NCBI RefSeq assembly: GCF_000266905.1
Contig: NC_018027.1
Span: 5,394,001 to 5,458,000 of the forward strand
Source of the DNA: Mycolicibacterium chubuense NBB4
Lineage (GTDB): Bacteria > Actinomycetota > Actinomycetes > Mycobacteriales > Mycobacteriaceae
Length of the DNA stretch: 64,000 nucleotides
Direction of reading: 5' to 3'
Made by a program: the position numbers and the translations under genes. The notes beneath the pieces are model-generated. The model did not search any database. It worked only from the letters and a program-made list of their open reading frames with translations, and had not been told where the DNA came from. Shown here in pieces: positions 60,919-64,000 of this stretch (within the stretch, counting starts at the first letter, position 1; each line of letters opens with the position of its first letter).

Positions 60919-62415
60919 GTGAGCCGCGGAGACTACGGTCGAGGCGTGAACTTCGAGGAGTACCGCGGATTCGACGCGACCGGCCTGGCCCGGCTCGTCG
61001 CCGACAAGGACGTCGCCGCAACGGAACTGCTGGCGCTGGCGCAGGAGCGGGCCGCGGCGGTGAACCCGCGGATCAACGCGATCGTGCGTGACGTGCCCGC
61101 CCCGATCCCCGACGCCGGCGGTGGCCCGTTCGCCGGAGTTCCGTTTCTGATCAAGGACCTCGCGCAGGACTATGCGGGGCTGCCGACGTCGCGGGGCTCA
61201 CGGGCCTGGATGGCGCATCCCGTCACCGAGCATGCGACCGTCGTCGCGCGCTGGCTCGACGCGGGTCTGGTCATCTTCGGCAAGACGAACACCCCCGAAT
61301 TCGGGGCGAAGGGCATCACCGAGCCGCTGGCGTGGGGCCCGGCGCGCAATCCGTGGAATCTGGCGCGGACGCCGGGCGGCTCCTCGGGCGGGTCGGCGGC
61401 GGCGGTCGCGGCGGGCATCGTGCCGTGCGCCGGCGCCAACGACGGGGGCGGATCGATCCGCATCCCCGCGGCGTGCTGCGGGCTGGTCGGGCTCAAACCG
61501 GGCCGCGGGCTCACGCCCTTCGGGCCCGCGATGGGCGAACTGATGCACGGCGCCGCGGTGCAAGGTGTCGTTTCACGCACGGTCCGGGATACCGCGGCGA
61601 TGCTGGACATCCTGAGCGGCGGCGAGCCCAGCGGACCCTACGTGCCCGCCATGCCGGCGTCCTCGTTCGCCTCGTGTGTGGGCAGCGATCCCGGTGCGCT
61701 GCGAATCGGCTTCCGGGTGCCGACCGCGATCACTCCGGCGCCGCACCGCGAAGCGTTCGCCGCCGTCGAGAAGACCGCGCAGACGCTGAGCGACCTCGGC
61801 CACCACGTCGAAGAACTCCCGCAGGCACCGTTCGACGACGCCGCGCTCGCGCGCGACTTCCTGCTCACCTGGTTCGTCTACACCGCCGCCGACGTCGCCG
61901 AGGCCAAACGGCTCACGGGCGCCGGAGACGAGGCGTTCGAACGGGAGACGCTCATCATGGCGGCATTGGGCCGCGCGACGAGCAGCATCGACTATCTCAG
62001 CGCCGTCGAGCGACGCCACGACCACACCCGCCGGCTGACGACGTTCTTCGAGGACTACGACCTGCTGCTGACACCGACGCTGGCAACCCCGCCACCGGCG
62101 ATCGGCGAGTTCGACCTGCCGGCACCCCTGCAGCACGCCACCGACGCGCTGATCAGAACGCGCACCGCCCGTCTGCTGCGCTACACCAAGATCGTCGACG
62201 ACATGGTGGACAAGAACCTCGGCTGGGTGCCGTACACGCAGCTGGCGAATCTGACTGGCAGACCGGCGATTTCGCTGCCGCTGCACTGGACGGCGGACGG
62301 CCTGCCGCTGGGCGTCCAATTCGTCGCGCCCCTGGCGGGCGAGTCGCTGCTGATCCGACTGGCCGCCCAGCTGGAGCAGGCGATGCCGTGGGCGTCCCGG
62401 ATGGCGCCCCTGTAG
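60919..62415 (+). CDS. amidase signature family enzyme
   Basis: About 498 residues from GTG 60919; a GTG at 60946 is an alternative start. Ser-cis-Ser-Lys triad: Lys79 (LIKDLAQ), Ser155/156 ([12 protein letters not shown]) and nucleophile Ser179 ([10 protein letters not shown]). Full length for amidases that hydrolyse small amides or nylon-type oligomers. It starts 135 nt from the protease gene on the other strand and is followed after 26 nt by an enoyl-CoA hydratase gene. Confidence 0.92.
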   Translation: MSRGDYGRGVNFEEYRGFDATGLARLVADKDVAATELLALAQERAAAVNPRINAIVRDVPAPIPDAGGGPFAGVPFLIKDLAQDYAGLPTSRGSRAWMAHPVTEHATVVARWLDAGLVIFGKTNTPEFGAKGITEPLAWGPARNPWNLARTPGGSSGGSAAAVAAGIVPCAGANDGGGSIRIPAACCGLVGLKPGRGLTPFGPAMGELMHGAAVQGVVSRTVRDTAAMLDILSGGEPSGPYVPAMPASSFASCVGSDPGALRIGFRVPTAITPAPHREAFAAVEKTAQTLSDLGHHVEELPQAPFDDAALARDFLLTWFVYTAADVAEAKRLTGAGDEAFERETLIMAALGRATSSIDYLSAVERRHDHTRRLTTFFEDYDLLLTPTLATPPPAIGEFDLPAPLQHATDALIRTRTARLLRYTKIVDDMVDKNLGWVPYTQLANLTGRPAISLPLHWTADGLPLGVQFVAPLAGESLLIRLAAQLEQAMPWASRMAPL

Positions 62416-62441
62416 CGGGCCGACGCCGTTAGGGTGCAGCA

Positions 62442-63215
62442 ATGAGCCTGGTCACCTACGAGGTGAACGATCACATCGCCACCATCACGCTCAACCGCCC
62501 CGAGGCGCGCAACGCGATCAACGGCGCGATGCGCCGAGATCTCAACGCGGCGTGGGACCGGTTCCGCGACGACGAGGACGCCTGGGTCGCGATCCTGACG
62601 GCCCACGGCGAGGTGTTCTGCGCCGGCGGCGACCTCAAGGACGGCGAGGGCTCGGTCGGCACGTTCGGCGGCACCTTCTGGGAGAAACCGACGATCAACT
62701 CGTTCGAGAGCGGGATGGAGTTGTTCAAGCCCACCATCGCCGCCGTGCACGGTCCCTGCATCGGCTACGGGCTGACCGGGATCCTGTTCTGCGACTTCGT
62801 GATCGCGAGCACCTCGGCCTCCTTCTCGTTCCCCGAAGTCCGGCTGGGCCTGCCGACGATCGTCGGTGCGATCCGGCTGCCCGAGCGGCTCCGGTGGGCC
62901 GACGCGATGGAACTGCTGCTCACCGGTAAGCCGGTCTCGGCCCACAGGGCGAAGGAGATCGGCCTGGTCTGGCGGCTGGTCGAGCCCGACGAGCTGCAGG
63001 AACAGGCCCTCGCGTGGGCGCGGACACTGACCGAGGCGGCGCCCCTGGCCCAGCGCGCCACCAAGGAGGTGGCCTGGCGCACGGCCACGATGGGCTGGAT
63101 CGAGTCGGTCCGCTTCGGCGAGACGATGCGCAAGGTGGCGGCGGTCACCGAGGACGTCGCCGAAGGGCTGCGCGCGTGGCGGGAGAAGCGTGCACCGACG
63201 TGGCGGGGCCGCTGA
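62442..63215 (+). CDS. enoyl-CoA hydratase/isomerase
   Basis: 257 residues. HGEVFCAGGDLKD and VHGPCIGYGLTGILFCDFVIAS are the crotonase oxyanion-hole motifs; a Glu follows in FPEVRLGLPTIVGA. Together with the upstream amidase gene it could process a carboxyl product after CoA activation, but no ligase is seen. Convergent with the nitroreductase gene, 4 bp apart. Confidence 0.92.
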   Translation: MSLVTYEVNDHIATITLNRPEARNAINGAMRRDLNAAWDRFRDDEDAWVAILTAHGEVFCAGGDLKDGEGSVGTFGGTFWEKPTINSFESGMELFKPTIAAVHGPCIGYGLTGILFCDFVIASTSASFSFPEVRLGLPTIVGAIRLPERLRWADAMELLLTGKPVSAHRAKEIGLVWRLVEPDELQEQALAWARTLTEAAPLAQRATKEVAWRTATMGWIESVRFGETMRKVAAVTEDVAEGLRAWREKRAPTWRGR

Positions 63216-63219
63216 GTCC

Positions 63220-63879
63220 TCAGTCGACGAGGACCACATTCTGCGCGACGTCGTTCCGCGGGATCGTGAGGCTGTTGGCCGGGAACGCCGGGTCGGCGTA
63301 GCCGATGCACAGTCCGCACAGCAGGTCCAGCTCCTCGGGAATGTCGAGCTGCTCACGCACGAGGTCGGGATACAGCGTGGTTGACACCTGCACGCAACTG
63401 TCGAGTCCGCGTTCGGTGAGCGCCAGCAGCAACGTCTGTACGAACATCCCGACCGCGACCGCGTCGGCGGGTCCGAGGTCGCGGTGCATGCAGACCACGC
63501 CCGCCACCGGCGGGTAGAAGAACTCGAAGTTGCGCAATCGGGCGGTCCATCGTCCCTCGGCATCGTCGCGCGCGATGCCCATCGACCCGTAGACGAGGGC
63601 GCCGAGCTCTCGTCGCAGCGGGAGGAACGAGTCGGGCAACCCCATCGTGACCGGGGGGTGCGCGCGGGCTTCGGCGGCCAGCGCCGCCGCCAGCTTGTCC
63701 CGGCGGGCGCCCGTCGCGAGAAACAGTCGCCAGGGCTGCACGTTGGAGTTGGACGGCGCTTTCATCGCCAGTGCGAGGCACTCGTTCAGCAGCTCGATGG
63801 GAACCGGCCTGTCCGGCAGGAACATTCGCGTCGAATGCCGGCGAGTCACGATCTCGGCCAGCGTCGGTGATCCGGTCAT
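63220..63879 (-). CDS. nitroreductase family protein
   Basis: 219 residues. RRHSTRMFLPDRPVP (FMN arginines), MKAPSNSNVQPWRLF, and GLDSCVQVSTTLYPDLVREQL then LCIGYADP: the same layout as the nitroreductase at 30619, though clearly diverged. Its ATG overlaps the stop of the next gene upstream (ATGA), so the two are co-translated. FMN-dependent reduction of nitro compounds, quinones or enoate-like substrates is inferred. Confidence 0.9.
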   Translation of the reverse strand: MTGSPTLAEIVTRRHSTRMFLPDRPVPIELLNECLALAMKAPSNSNVQPWRLFLATGARRDKLAAALAAEARAHPPVTMGLPDSFLPLRRELGALVYGSMGIARDDAEGRWTARLRNFEFFYPPVAGVVCMHRDLGPADAVAVGMFVQTLLLALTERGLDSCVQVSTTLYPDLVREQLDIPEELDLLCGLCIGYADPAFPANSLTIPRNDVAQNVVLVD

Positions 63880-64000
63880 CGTGCGCCGAGCCAGTCGGAC
63901 AGCCGGTGCGGTGCCCGCTCGGCGTCGCCGCGGGGCACCAGGCTCGCCGTGTGCACCGGCGTACCGAAATATGTGGCTGCCGGGTCGACCACCACTCGGA
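63876..64000 (-). CDS. C-terminal end of an unidentified protein (start outside window)
   Basis: The last 40 codons only. The segment reads VVVDPAATYFGTPVHTASLVPRGDAERAPHRLSDWLG and stops at 63876, overlapping the nitroreductase start by 4 nt. Too little is present to name a family. The 4-nt overlap indicates an operon with the nitroreductase. Confidence 0.6.
   Translation of the reverse strand, partial: RVVVDPAATYFGTPVHTASLVPRGDAERAPHRLSDWLGAR

Overview
The window is very GC-rich and its gene content is that of a rapidly growing mycobacterium (Mycolicibacterium/Mycobacterium type). Evidence includes a secreted cutinase, a CtpI-like giant P-type ATPase, a haemophore-type MHB protein, several F420-dependent LLM oxidoreductases, an Nei2-like DNA glycosylase, an Rv1812c-like NADH dehydrogenase, a GT87 mannosyltransferase, an ECF42/DGPF sigma pair, and promoter motifs resembling mycobacterial SigF sites. 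No genus was confirmed by database search. No phage, insertion sequence, integron or CRISPR array was seen.

Layout. 1-8 kb: the end of a HemK-like methyltransferase, a Cys-rich zinc protein, a cutinase, a DJ-1/PfpI protein, and a CtpI-like ATPase bracketed by two related small membrane proteins. 8-14.6 kb: a 2OG-Fe oxygenase, RNase Z, a DUF3140 pair, a Tat-type GH5-like hydrolase, small secreted proteins and an F420 oxidoreductase. 14.6-20.4 kb: phospholipase D, threonine aldolase, and a TetR regulator with an unknown partner facing a Rieske oxygenase operon. 20.5-27.7 kb: a beta-oxidation-type catabolic cluster (SDR, APH-like kinase, TetR, acyl-CoA dehydrogenase, enoyl-CoA hydratase, thiolase, SDR) followed by an ECF sigma factor. 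27.8-32.1 kb: a LAL/LuxR regulator, a nitroreductase and an NmrA-like protein.

32.4-35.4 kb is the most interesting segment. It is a tightly coupled operon of an RsbU-type GAF-PP2C phosphatase, a cobalamin-binding protein carrying the CarH-type Wx9-EH and ExH motifs but no DNA-binding domain, and a STAS antagonist. I infer a B12-based (possibly light-sensing) input to a partner-switching sigma-factor circuit. A frameshifted nei2 gene, an NDH-2-like enzyme, a GT87 enzyme, an alpha/beta hydrolase and a tiny zinc-ribbon peptide follow.

40.5-47.1 kb: a MarR/thioesterase/transhydrogenase operon, then the complete selenocysteine machinery (selA, selB, tRNA-Sec, selD), with no Sec-containing target recognised in the window. 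47-54 kb: two MFS transporters, a LysR regulator, and a CopD-acyltransferase-SRPBCC operon. 54-64 kb: the ECF42 sigma factor with its YCII/DGPF partner, a DUF2231 membrane protein, an FAD monooxygenase, DUF427, an F420 oxidoreductase, an HtrA/PepA-like protease, an amidase, an enoyl-CoA hydratase and a nitroreductase.

Because of the high GC content, long open frames occur antisense to most genes. Calls were chosen by family motifs, ribosome binding sites and operon spacing. All family assignments come from reading the translated sequence; none was checked by search.
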